Origin: Parachlorella kessleri
Taxonomy: Eukaryota > Chlorophyta > Trebouxiophyceae > Chlorellales > Chlorellaceae
Reading direction: 5' to 3'
Assembly (NCBI GenBank): GCA_001598975.1
Contig: BBXU01000037.1
Span: 1 to 41,346 of the forward strand
Length of the DNA: 41,346 bases
Shown here piece by piece: positions 11,472-23,205 of this stretch. Numbering within the stretch: position 1 is the stretch's first letter; each line of letters opens with the position of its first letter. Made by a program: the position numbers and the translations under genes. The notes under the pieces are model-generated. The model worked only from the letters and a program-made list of their open reading frames with translations. It was not told where the DNA came from and did not search any database.

Positions 11472-11476
11472 TGTAA
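11472..11476 (+). promoter_or_regulatory. Possible RPA3 poly(A) signal TGTAA
   Basis: This chlorophyte-type TGTAA lies 120 bases past the RPA3 stop and before the end of the convergent neighbour. Confidence 0.5.
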
Positions 11477-11541
11477 TGCAGGCACTCTTGACAATTCAGT
11501 TGGAAGTACATTTTAGCACAATTGTGGTACAAAGCCAAACC

Positions 11542-12602
11542 TTACTGTTCTCGTCGTTGGCGTTGGTCCTGGTCTTGACATCCTTGCTGTGGCTGCCCAG
11601 GCTGCACCTCTTGCTTTGTTAGATCTTTCTCTGCTTGTCGCCCCGACACAGCCTTCTGGACGTCCTGTTGTAAAGGCGGCTGTTGCACCTCCTGGTCCTG
11701 CCCTACAGCCGATCCCTGCTGCCCCGGCGTTTGCTGTTCAGACTGCTCAGCCGCCTGCTGACCAGGCAACCGCTGGCCCTCCTGCTGCTGCTGCTGGTGC
11801 ATCTCTTGTGCCACCTCTGGTGGGATGTCCGGCTTGTTAGCCTCCTGAAAGCCTTCCTTGTAGCCAACAATGAATTGCTGCAGCGCGTCCCGGTATGCCA
11901 CGGCTCGTGTGTTCCACAGATTCTGCAGGAAGGGCTTCAGAGCGGGCGCCCCTCCCCGGACAGCATCACCTGCAGCCCAACGGAAGCCGAGTCGGCAGGA
12001 ACAAGTAGGACCCTCGGTGGGCTGGCGGCCAGGAGCAGCTGGAGGACTTGGAACGGACGCACAAGCCTTCATGAGGCCCTCGAGTTGAATTAGACGCCAG
12101 GACCTAGACTGACACGCCCGCTAAGCTTGAATACCCACACGAACCTTACCCGTGCTCCACAAACTACATACGGCCTACTGCCCAGCCCACACACCGCGCC
12201 ACACCACCAGCCCGCCTGGTGCACTCACCAAACTCGTCCATCAGGCTCTTCAGCTCCTTCTTGGTGGCCTGCACCTCCTGCTCGAAGGGGTCCACCCCAT
12301 GCCTCTCCCTAAGCTTCTGCCGCAGCTTGTCGCTGTCCCAGGACTCTATGTACTCGCGCACGGACTCACCCGCAATCTGCACATGCAGGGCAAGGTTGGC
12401 TTTCCTGCTGAGCTTCAACGCCTGTGTTACTGGTTGCTGGGAAGGTACCAGCCCTGCGCACCTTGAAGTACGTCAAGAGAGGTATCTTGGGGGGTGGCAC
12501 ATAGCCAGGAGGATTGGGGAGAGAGGAGGGGGCTATTATCTCCCTCAAGTCGTGTGTCACATACTGTTGCACCCTACTCAGTAGGTTTCTGAGCCTGGAC
12601 AT
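11542..12602 (-). CDS. Conserved plant/algal protein of unknown function with Gln-rich tail
   Basis: Three exons on the minus strand, 12602-12462, 12421-12229 and 11969-11542, join in matching phases and give 253 residues. The N-terminus (YVTHDLREIIAPSSLPNPP), a charged middle (REYIESWDSDKLRQKLRERH) and the motif TRAVAYRDALQQFIVGYKEG resemble an uncharacterised land-plant family I remember, in which a segment like TRASAYRDALKSFIEGYQEG is the best-conserved part. I do not know the family's function and do not assign one. The last 80 or so residues are dominated by Gln and contain no recognisable domain. The start at 12602 is the only ATG upstream of the conserved segment in that exon. The gene is head-to-head with NOL6, 350 bases away, and tail-to-tail with RPA3. 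Confidence 0.75.
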
Positions 12603-12952
12603 AGGGTTTCACACAAGGCAAAGGGCCAACTTCCAGTGTTCACAAGCCCAAGAGCAAGCAAGCACTGTATGAGCACGACAGTACTCGCCTAGGATACGAA
12701 TGTACAAAGATGTGAGTAAAGCCTATTTCGACGCAGTCCGTGATTTTAGTCTCCAAGGAGCACTACGGCCTGCACGGTACACCCATCGAGGCGGCCAACA
12801 ATTTGCGTAGATAATGTTCTGGATCACATCGATGGTCTTTTGAGCAACTCCAACGCCTCACAGACGTTACGCACAACCTCATCAATGTGAACAGCTGGCA
12901 TGGTGCATGCATATGGCTGAGGAGGGCTAGTGGGTCACCTGCGAGTATCGAT
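12603..12952. promoter_or_regulatory. Probable bidirectional promoter between the 12602 gene and NOL6
   Basis: The 350 bases separate two divergent start codons and contain no exon. The promoter function is inferred from this position; no core element stands out. Confidence 0.4.
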
Positions 12953-15900
12953 ATGGCTTTTCAAGAGGAAAACTCAGTGTTTGAGGAGGGCGAGCAAGAC
13001 GAGGAGCTTGAGGGCCTCGACGATGGTGACAGTGACGCTGCGCCGAATGATGCTGAAGAGCTAGCCCGGCCTGGGAAGAAGCGCAAGCTTGGAATGGGCC
13101 TGGCTGCCAGTGCGGGCGCGGTGGAAAACTCTGAGGAGGCCGAGGCGTCCCTCCTCGACCTTGAGGTGAGAGCATACAGGAGTGCATGCGCTGGACGGCT
13201 GCCCAAGGAGGGTTGGCGGTGGCACAAACCCTAGGTCAAAGCTTGCCCCGGCTTGTGCAAGTCATAGACCTTCTCTCTTAATCATCCACCGCTGCATATG
13301 TTCCTGGCAGGGAAGGGGGCAGCGTGGATTCGCCACCGGTCGATCTTGGCTCGACACATGCAGCATCATCTGGTTGGCTTTTGCGTCTACAGGTGAACGG
13401 GCTGCTGGCAGAGGCTGGCGTCGACCTGCAAGTGGAGGCCGCTGTTCTTGACCTGGCCAAGAAAGTAATCCAGCTGCTCAAAACCCTGCCAGCTGTGGAG
13501 CTGGGCAAGACGGCGGCCAAGGGGTTCCTGAGGGACCTGGGCTTTGTGGTGACGGTGCGTTGCGCGACGAGTAACATGGTTGTGAACCCAACAGGGAGGC
13601 AACCTTACTGGATGTCCTGTGTCCCTGGGAGACTGGAGAAGGAGCATTGCCTGCTTGCAAGCTACCGCGAACCTGCTGGCTGCTTTGTGCACACGTTGTT
13701 TCTTGCTGACGTCGTCTGCAATAAGGCAGGCCAGTCAATTTTGTTTAATCAACCTTCGTCACACCAACCTGCAGAAGCCCTTCACATTCCGGCCTCCCAC
13801 TAAGGTGCACCAGGTGGGCAGCGTGCCCCTGGGTGCTGCAGTCAGGCAGGCGCCATGCCTGGACTTGGCTGTGGAGCTGCCCCAGGAGTGCTTTGACAGC
13901 AAGGACCAGCTGAACCACAGGCAGGTCAAGGGGCGGTGGAGCAGTTTGGATTGTGGAACAAGGGGACAGGTGGGAAGGTTGGTAGGTAGCACAGCAGAGG
14001 GGGACTGAACAGCAGCATGCCGTGGCCAAAGGCGTCGCTGAGCAGGCAAGGGGGCACAGACACAGGGTAGGGCAAAAGTTGTCGCTCAGCAGGGAGCGTC
14101 CCAACCAGATTGCCTCTTTCAAGTCTTCCACTGCCGTTGCCGAGTGGCTGTCTTTGTTGGAGGCAGGCATTATGATGCCAAGCAGTCAGCCCTGGAGTCA
14201 ATGGTCACGGGGCAAAGCAGAGGTTGGGTTTAATAAAGGGAGCCCTTTGTGCACCAGCACCGCATTTGGCGCTGGGACGGCATGCTCATAGCTAATGCTC
14301 TGGCCCTCCTTGCTGCAGGTATCATGCGAAGCGGGCGCTCTACCTGGCACACATCATGCAGGCCCTGCAAAGCGAGCCGGCTGTTAGCAAAGTTGTGCTG
14401 GGCACCCTTTGCAATGACCCCCGGTATGTGACCTCCTTCCCCATGTGGTTGCAGTGGCATCAAGACCGCATGGCCAGGAATGCGTTCAGGTTACCTCTGC
14501 GCATTCGACGTGGGTGGCATTTTGCTCTGCCTGTCAAGCTTCATGGCGCGCGTGGTCCACTGCAAGCTGCTGGATGATTGAGAGCAAAGTTAACCATCTT
14601 TCGGAGCTGACAAGCGCCCTCAGGGCAGCTCTGCTGATAACCCCTTCTTGCGATGACAGCAGCTGGGTGCACCCCCTCTACACTATGACCTGCAGTAGTT
14701 GGTGGTGCATAATGTAATACCCCTGCATCGGGAGATGCCATGCTCACATCGAGCATTTCCCGCCGGAGTGATGACGCAAGCAGTTAATCCTGTTGCCTTC
14801 CTCTTGAGATGGCGGCACAGCCGCCACGCTGATTCCTCCACACGAGATTTCTGACCGGCCACCAAAACATTATCCTCTGATAATTTCTGGTCCCCGCCCC
14901 GGGCCATCATATGTTTGAGGCAACAACAGTCCTTGCTTCAATGTTGCGCTCATATGCCGTTGACAGGCAGCCCTTGGCTGTCCCCTGCCCCGCTGCAGGA
15001 AGCCGGTGCTTCTGGTGCACCCCCCACCCGGTGCCTCCCCCTCTGGCCTCATCATCCGCATCATCCCCACCGCACCCCCCGCTCTCTTCCCGCTGCCCCG
15101 CCTGGCCCCCACTCGCAACAACCTGCGCACCGCCACAGCCCCTCCTCCTGCCGCCGCCGCTGCTGGAGCTGCCAAGCCAGCTGGCGCAGCCACCGCGGCT
15201 GGTGCCGGTTCGGAGCCGCAGGCAGAGACGGGCCTGCCCACGCCCCACTACAACACCTCCATCTTGCAGGTACGGTATGACCAAGCAGGCTTTCTGTGTA
15301 CTGAGGCAGGCAGGCAGGCAGGAGACTGGAAGCTCTCCAGCTGTGTGCATGTGTGCCTGCCCTAGTCTGCTTTGTTTGCATGCGGTAGCTGCACACGGGG
15401 CCCGCCCGGCACTCGCATCCGTACCACACTTTCGCCCGAGGTCGTACATGTTGGTTTGTGCTGCATGGGGGCTAGGACGAGACCTGAAGCGCAAGTGGCT
15501 GACCCCGGCGTGATGCCACACCTTCATTTGATTGGGTAATTCTGAGCCCCTTCTAGTCTGTCTTGCACTGCGTGTGGCACCCAACTCCATGTTACACGAT
15601 CATCAACTCTATGGACTGGTCATGGAATAGCCACGCTGAGATGCCCCCGCTGGGCCTGCCGCCTCCCTGCAGGACATGCTGCTGCTCAGCCAGCACAAGG
15701 CATGCCAAGCTGCCGCTGGGCGTGCCCCCCACTTTGCCGCGGCAGCGGCACTGCTGCGCGTCTGGGCCCGGACGCAGGCGCTGGACAGCGGAGCGGACGG
15801 CGTGGGAGGCTTCCTGCTGACCATGCTGCTGGCAGACCTGGTCCAGAAGGGGGCCGCGGTACGTGTGCTGCTCTGATGACCATTTTTAGGTTAGACCATT

Positions 15901-18900
15901 TAAGAGGGCCGTGCCTGCTGTCCTGCTGCTGTGCACCCATGGCAATGGTTTGTGCCCAGGCATCAGGCCCGCAGGATGACCCAAGGCATCTTTGCTTTGC
16001 TTTCCAAATTTTGTAACAGGTGCGCTGCCTCCACCACTAACAGAAACTTTGTGATGCCAAGGTTGATTATGCACCTTTGCCCTCCCGTCCCTGCAGAACC
16101 CCGGCATGAGCGCGATGCACCTCTTCCGTACCGCCCTCGTGGCGCTTTCCAACCTCAAGACCTTCGCCGGTGGGCTCTTCATGCAGCGGTCTGCCGACGG
16201 TGGTATTGCCCCGCCACCCCCGGACCCCAAGGCTTGGAGGCGAGCATTCCCTGTGGTGTTTGTGGATGCCAGCGGCTGGCTCAACCTGGCAGCGCATGTG
16301 TCCAAGGCCGCCTTGACCCAGGTTTGTCCTAGGGTTGTGATGGGTAGCCTTCGGGGGTGTCTGGTGGGCTCCCTCGGGTCTTGATGCATGAGAGCTTGGA
16401 GATGGTGTTGTTTTGGCTGGCAAGGTGTCGCAGCAGCTGATTTTTGCAGAAACGGCCTGCTCATCATGTGTTTTGTGCGGTATTGTAGGGCAGGCTGCAT
16501 GTAGCATCGCTTGCTCTGCAAGCGTGGGCGCATGGGTTGTTTGCGAAGGCCTGACGCGGAGCAGTGATGGTTGTCTCGTTCGTCTGAACGCGAAGTCCAC
16601 CAAACTTAACAAGCTTGACGACAAGCATTATATCACCACTCATAAGCTGAGCTCCTGGCTGGTCACGCCCACTCACCCTGCCTCCTACCCTTCCTGTCAT
16701 GGCACTTCGTGCAGCCTTTGTTAACCGGGACACACGTCTCGTCTCCGGCCGTTGGCCAACCCTGCTGTGCCCCCTCTCCCGCCGCCGCAGGCGCAGCAGT
16801 GTGCCAGGGCAAGCCTGGAGCTGCTCAATGGCGGCACGCCGGAGGCCTTTGAGGCCGTCTTCCTGGCGCGCCGCCCGCTGCCCACGCTCTGCGACTACTG
16901 GTACCATGTGGTGGTGCCAGAGCAGCTGGAAGGCAGGGACCAGCAGCAGCAGCAGCAGCATAGAGATGTCCTGGCCCACGACCAGCCCACGTGGAGGTGA
17001 GCCCGCTGGTGCTTGCTAGGTGTGGGTGAATGTGCTGAGGTGTGGCAGGGAGCCCAGGGGTTAATGTGGGTTTGTCTTGTATGTGCATGTGTTTTATGAC
17101 GAGCTGTGGTGTGAGGTGGCAGGGAGCCATGGGTTCATGGCGTGAACCAACCGGCATACTGGGGGTGCACTACCCTCTTGGGATGCTTCTTGTTGGCCTT
17201 CCAGGACGGAGGCCTTGGCTGGTGGGCGGGACTGTTTTGGGCTGTGTTGGGTTTGGGCAGGAAGGGAGTGCTGCTAGCTTCTGCCAAGTGCGTGCTGGCA
17301 GAGTGTGCTGCTTGAGGCGCTAAATATGTGTGCTGCACCCGTTGTGCGCTAACGCCTGCTTTGCTGTTTGGGTTATTTGATAGTGTGTGGGGTCTTGCAT
17401 GTGTTGTGACGCTGCGTCAATGCACTTGAAGTTGCCTGACCTAGCTGCATAGCACTGGACGGTACGGAGCTGTGATGGTTGTCTCGTTCGTCTGAATGCG
17501 AAGTCCACCAAACTTCACAAGCTTGACGACAAGCATTACATCACCACCCATAAACTGAGCTCCCACGCTGTGTCGAATACAGCTATGCGCTGCCCAACTG
17601 CTTTGCTTGATCCCAGTTGGACCCACTCACGCCTTAGGGGCCTGGCTCCATCGGGGCAGTGCTGTCGTCACAAATTCTTCTTACTCACATGCTCCCACCT
17701 GTGCAGGTCTATAGAAGGCCGCATAGAGGCGCTGGCAAGTCAAGCGCTGGGCAGTCGGGCCCGGTGGGTGAGGGTCTTCCGCCGGGAGCTCGGAGCCCCG
17801 GCTAGCCTCAAGCAGGGGGCGCCGCACCCCCGGCAGCAGCATGTGCTTGTTGGGGTGCAGGTAGGAATGGCCAGTCGCAGGCATGCCACTGAAGTGCGTT
17901 GCCAGGGGTGCTAGGCGCTGGCATCCACATATCTGCAGCCTGGCTGTAGCGTCCAATCGGTTGACTTACTGTACTGCGAAGGAGCCAGAAGAACAGGGGA
18001 CGGCCTGGCTGGTGGGATGACCGGCAGCACCCAGGCTGGAAGGTTCGAGACCCCTCGCTTGCTTTGCTGGTGCCGCATGGCAGGAGACCCACACCTGCCC
18101 TACAACCAAGTTGCGCCTGCCCTGCTGGTCCTGCTGTGCAGGTGGATCCAACTGCTGCGTTGCGCGCTGTGGACATTGGCCCGCCCGCCGACCAGGCGAC
18201 CGCCGCCAAGGCGTTCCGGGAGTTTTGGGGCGACCGCAGCGAGCTGCGACGCTTCCAGGACGGCGCGATTTGTGAGGCGGTGGTCTGGGAGTGCGGCCCG
18301 GCGGAGCGCCACCTCATCCCTGACAGGTTGGTCACTGAGGTCTTGCGACGGGTCGCCAGTGGTCGAGACTGAGGGCGGGGAGGGGTTTAGCTCCCTCACT
18401 GCTGAGGAGGTGCGGCCCGCCACATGGCCTCTATTTGACAGGCCGCTGGACGGCCATGTGCTCAAGGGGGTTGGGGAGGTGTGGGGATGGGTAAGGTGGG
18501 TTGTTTGCACGGACGAGCTTTGGCAGCAGTGCATGGTCTCATCTGCGTTCCTGGGAAGTTGGCCCCACCGGAGGCAAGGCACGCACCATGTTATGCCTCA
18601 TCAACGCCATCCAGACAGTTCCAAGGTGCCCAGCAGGTAAGATGATGCTATTCCGTGCTGGTGACCCCTCCCCCCGACTGCCTTGCCTGCCTGCCCTGCC
18701 TGCCTGCAGGGTGGTCAGGTATGCGCTGCAGCGGCACCTGCCCGCCGGCACCACCGTGGCCGGCTTTGCTGGTGCGCTGGACCGGGCGCTGCAGCGCAGC
18801 AAGCGCGTCTCGCCGGATTTCGACGTGCAGGCCGCACGGCTGTGCGAAGCGGCGACCGACCGGTTGAGCAAGCAGCTGCGTGGGCTGGCAGACGTCACCC

Positions 18901-21900
18901 TCAGGGTGGGTGGTATGCCTGCTGGCTGCCTTATCCCAACATCTTGTGATGCTGCTTGTATGAGAGGCGCTACAAGGGAGGGCTCACAGTGAGGAGGTAG
19001 TATGCACAAGCTGGGCGGCTTGGCCGGCCAGCCATACAGCGAATGGCTTGCATCAGCCACGACACGCCCACCACAAGGAGGGAGGTTTCGCCCGTAGTGT
19101 GCACAACCCTCCCTGCATGCCGGCCTCTTGTTGACACTCATGAATTACGAAGTGCGCTATCAGTCGTTGCTGACCCTCGTGCACGTTGCGCAGCCAATGC
19201 ATTGGCGCCATCCCTGCCCCCACCCCGCAATGCTGCAGGTCGTCTCCACGCAGCCGCTCTCCGCCGTCTCCCGCCACACTGCCGTCTTCCCGCCACTGCC
19301 GCACCTGCTGGCGGGCGCGCCCCACTCCGCGCTGCCGCCGAGCCCCAACCCCAAGGCCCCCGCCGTGCCCCGCTGCCTGGACCCGGTCGAGATCATCTGC
19401 CAGCTGGAGGGCTCCGGCAGGTGGCCCGAGAATGTGGCCGCGTTTCTCAAGATGAAAGCGGCGCTGGGCGTGCAGCTGGCTCAGGCCCTGCAGGCGTCTT
19501 ACGGGCTGGAGGCGCAGGCCGCGGAGGGCGGCTACGTGGATGTGCTGTGCGAGGGGTTTGCCTTCCGGCTGCTGCTGGCGACCGAGCGCGACGCGGCGAT
19601 GCAGCAGAAGGCCCTGGCCATGGGTAAGTTGCTGGAGCCGATCGGTTGGAATTGTCTAGCGTTAAAGGCCTTCTCTTTTCCCTACCGTTGGAAGGCGGGT
19701 GGGGGGGGNGGGGGGGCGCCTTGTTATAGTGGTCTCAGGTAAGGATGTTGTCGGGGTGCAGGCCGGTATTGGCATGCTTCGCATAATAGGGCGTTTGCCT
19801 GGTATATATGAACGAACTGCAGGCGATTTCATGCGCCCACAGTTCCATCCCTGGCTGCTTTTGTACTTAATGGCGCCCCTCCACCCCGTGTCTTGCTGTG
19901 CAGCCCAGGCGTCCCGTGTGGATCCCTCGCTGGACCTCCCCCTCCGCGCCTGGCACCAGGGCGCCATTGCCAGCGTGGCGGGCGCCAACCCCGCCTTTGA
20001 GCCCACCGCGCGCCTTGCCCAGCGGTGGGTGGGCGCCCACCTGCTGAGCCCCCACCTCTCCCCCGAGGCCGTGGAACTCCTGGTGGCCCACTGCTTTGCC
20101 GCTGGCAGCCGCGCCGGGAGGACGGCTGCCAAGGAGGGCGGCGCCGCCGCCGCCGTCGGCGCCTCCGGCTCGCGCACGCTGGGCCTGCTGCGCTTCCTGC
20201 GCCTGCTGTGCGACCACCCCTGGCGCGTTGCGCCGCTGGTGGTGGACCCCGACCGGGAGATGAGCCAGCAGCAGCGGGAGGCGGCGGCGCGTCAACACTC
20301 TGCGACAAGGTGGGTGGCGCGTTTGCCCTGTCAAGATTTGAAATAATTCAAGGTTAGCAAGGCTTTTGGTAGCGTCTGGCATCGGCTGATGTTGCGGCGG
20401 CATCCAGCGCTGGCCTTGACAGGCAGTGGGAAGATGGCTTATAGATATGGGTGGGGGGTGCTTGTGTGGCGGGGTGAGTGGCGGGTGTTAGGCCCAGCTG
20501 TGAGGGTGGTGACACCGGCAGATGGTGCGGTGATGAGCAGTCAAGTCCATCAATTGCTGTTCAATCCGACTACCCCGTGGCGGAGACCTTGTGACTCTTC
20601 CCCAGCTGAGCACCGTCTGTCAGGCTTTCATGGTTCTTGTTTTGGACCTGTCCTGAACTCAACTTGCCCTTGGTCAAGCCGCGGTGATGAGCAGTCAAAT
20701 CATCAATTGCTGTTCAATCCGACCCAACCGTGGCGGAGACTCTGTGACTCTTCCCCAGCTGAGCGGCGGTGTGCCCGTGCACATACATTATTAATCCATC
20801 GCATGCGCCCTAGGTCCTTTGCCACACTTTTCCTTTGAAGTCCTTCCATGCCAAGTCGTGCAGTAGTTGCATGCAAGCACCCGGCCGCCATTAAACCCGC
20901 GCTGTGCAGCATCCCACTGCGACGCTCGGAGTCGGACGCGGCCCAGAGTGACAAGGGCAGGGGGCCCCACTGCTTGCCGACTGCTGCCTATCAGCCGGCG
21001 CGCCGCCCCTCGCCCTGACATCCCATTCCTCTGCACATGCATTGGCCAGGGCATGCAAAGCAGGCGTGGATGGGATGTACGGGTCTGACATGTGGTCATT
21101 GTTGAGTAACCAGCCTGTGTATGCCTGCCCTCGCAGGGCCGCCGGTACCGCCCCGGCCATGTACATAAGCACCCCCCGCGATCCAACCAGCCTCTCCTGG
21201 ACGCACCACCGCCCCTCGGCCGCCATGCTGCACCGCACTGTGGTCCTGGCAAGGCGCTCAGCAGATGCTCTGGAACGGCTGCTACAAGGCGGCTGTGGTG
21301 GCGATCCAGCAGGTCAGCCAGTACCAGCGCCCGCGGCAGCGGCGGCGGCGGTGCACCCCGGGGCAAAGGCGAAGCAGCAGAAGAAGCAGCGTCGGCAGGC
21401 GCAGGGTGGCGGGGACGACAGAGGTGCAGCAGCGGCAGGGGCGGCGGCTGGGGCGGCTTCAGAGGCAGCCTTGGCCCAGCTGTTTGGTCAGGACCTGGGG
21501 GAATTTGATGCCCTCATACACCTGCGGCAGGAAGCACTGCCCCGTGCCGGTCGTGGTGCGGCCCTGCCCGGCCTCCAACAGTCCAAGGGTCCAGCTGCTG
21601 CTACAGCGGCACCACCGGCGGCGGCAGCTGCCGGCAACGGGCCAAGTGCTGCTGCAGCGGGCGCGGGGCCGGTAATGGTGGTGAGGGCGGCGGTGGACAA
21701 GCACTCGCGTGCCATCCTCAGTGGCGTGCCGCAAAGTGAGTTTGGCGCACTGGGCTGTGCGCGCCGGGAGCCAGCAGTTTACCGCTTGTTTAGACAACAA
21801 CTAGCTGGGCTCTTCAAGTCGGTCTTCCAGCCATCCAGCCCCTCTGATGCACCCTCCCTTACGTGGCCGGTCCGCACCAACCGCCGGTGCTCAGAGCCCC

Positions 21901-22464
21901 TTGACCCCACTTACTTCCCCAAGCCTGGCGGTACAGACAGACACTGAGCCGTGTTTGAAAGAGCCCCCCGGACTCCCTTGTGCAGGCATTGTGCAGGCAC
22001 GTGGCGCCCAGGCCGTACGGCGCGAGCTCCTGGTGGGCTTTGACCCTCTCCCACTCTTCCTAGAGGCCCTGGAGCAGCGCTTTGGCTTCCTGGCCGTCTT
22101 CTGTGCCGACTACGTCGGCGGCTCTGTGATTGGCGTCAAGTGGCGCGCCTCCGCCTTTGTGCCAGGCCCGCTGAAGCCAGAGCACGCCTACGCGCTGCGC
22201 GCGCTGAGCTTGCCAGCTGGCGCGGCAGAGCTGCAGCAGGCTGGTGGGGCCGCTGGCATGAAGGCACCGGGCAGCAAGTCCCGAGATGCTGCTCCCGCCG
22301 CCAATGGCGCTGCTGCCAATGGCTCCAGCAGGGGTGCGGCAGGATCCCATCCGCTAGTGGTGCGCGATACCTCCCCAGATGTCGCTGCCATTGTGGACGA
22401 CATCATAGCTATGGGGGCCGGTCTGGTTGCGGCGGTGGAAGTTTTTAGGGAGCCAGTTGTGTAG
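12953..22464 (+). CDS. NOL6: NOL6/UTP22 (Nrap) homologue, SSU processome component
   Basis: Utp22/NOL6 is a nucleolar protein of the SSU processome, needed for early 18S rRNA processing; in yeast it works with Rrp7 in the UTP-C module. Fifteen exons: 12953-13165, 13393-13554, 13775-13920, 14319-14423, 14999-15269, 15673-15858, 16097-16321, 16791-16996, 17707-17860, 18142-18326, 18710-18905, 19239-19623, 19904-20309, 21137-21735 and 21986-22464. Phases agree throughout, giving 1305 residues (human about 1150, yeast 1237). Marks of the family are the acidic N-terminus with GKKRKLG, LNHRYHAKRALYLA, VWARTQALDSG with GFLLTMLLADLV, the FREFWGDRSELRRFQDGAI motif, and the C-terminal DPLPLFLEALEQRFGFLAVF. 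Intron 3 needs a GC donor at 13921 to keep phase. Ala/Gly/Gln-rich inserts, for example in exon 14, explain the extra length. Introns 7 and 8 carry a shared 99-base repeat, and intron 12 holds an unresolved base (19709). Confidence 0.93.
16557..16655. repeat. Dispersed repeat, copy A, in NOL6 intron 7
   Basis: These 99 bases match 17465-17563 with six substitutions and no gaps, so identity is about 94 percent. The minus strand is open through both copies and reads MLVVKLVKFGGLR then QTNETTITAP, but it shows no longer domain. It is likely a piece of a dispersed element. Confidence 0.85.
17465..17563. repeat. Dispersed repeat, copy B, in NOL6 intron 8
   Basis: This is the second copy of the 99-base unit, in the same orientation and 908 bases from copy A. 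It lies in the next intron of NOL6, with exon 8 between the copies. Confidence 0.85.
19709..19709. other. Unresolved base (N) in a poly-G run, NOL6 intron 12
   Basis: A single N sits between runs of G in the intron following 19623. It is an assembly or base-calling uncertainty and does not touch an exon. Confidence 0.95.
20527..20611. repeat. Direct repeat, copy 1, NOL6 intron 13
   Basis: About 85 bases starting GCGGTGATGAGCAGTCAA and ending CCCCAGCTGAGC. They match 20681-20764 with a few substitutions and small indels (about 90 percent identity by eye). Confidence 0.85.
20681..20764. repeat. Direct repeat, copy 2, NOL6 intron 13
   Basis: This is the second copy of the unit at 20527-20611, starting 154 bases after the first, in the 827-base intron before exon 14. 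Confidence 0.85.
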
Positions 22465-23205
22465 GGTAGGGCACACCAGCTAGTCGGCCTGTAGTCCTAG
22501 GGGAGTCAGCAAGTTGGCATAGACATAGGCAGGACGTGGACTGTGGTGACAGTGCACCTGCACTTTGCAGGTGGAGGTCTCAGTCTCTTTCAACAGTTAG
22601 TTACTTGACTTCACTTGACAGACTGGTGGGCGAGCTGCAGAGCCTTGCATGCCTAGTGCTAGCATACCTTATCAAATGATCTCGAAACCAGTCAAGCACC
22701 TTGGCAAAAGACCAAGCCAGGAAGGCAGGCGGCATGGACAAGCGTGCTGCAGCAATTGGGAACAGTACCAATGAAATCATGCTGCCAGCCTGAAGGCCTA
22801 CGAGGAAGCAAAGAGTCAATAGGCAGGAACATTAAGCTCGTTGTGCAGAGCAGCAAGGCATGAACGAACTGAGCAACCGGCCAAGGGTGACAGAGAGTTG
22901 AAACAGCATCACGGGTGGTATTGGTTGCCAGTGTTCCAAGGACCCGACTGAGGCAGACACAGGCACGCCCCCTTGCTTCCAGTTCTGCCAATTACCACAG
23001 CTGTAGGTTACCGCAGCTACAATCCCCCTCCCGCCGCCATAGATAAAGACGGGGAAGAGACACAAGTAGATGCCTGCAGACTTGGCACAGCCCATTGTAC
23101 GCCTTAGGCCACGCCAGACCGGCCAAAGCAGACTGGCTCGCTGCCTGCTCTACCAACCTAGCCGGACACACACAGAAGGGTGCCTCCAGCCACAGGTCCG
23201 GCATC
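22465..23205. other. Intergenic between convergent genes, no gene seen
   Basis: The 741 bases lie between the stop codons of NOL6 (plus) and the carbonic anhydrase homologue (minus). They should be mostly 3' UTRs. No exon, repeat or TGTAA in the right place was found. Confidence 0.45.

Noticed and set aside
14907..15590. Long minus-strand open frames across NOL6 exon 5.
   Set aside because: They are shadows of the GC-rich coding strand; the plus strand carries clear NOL6 sequence with matching splice sites.
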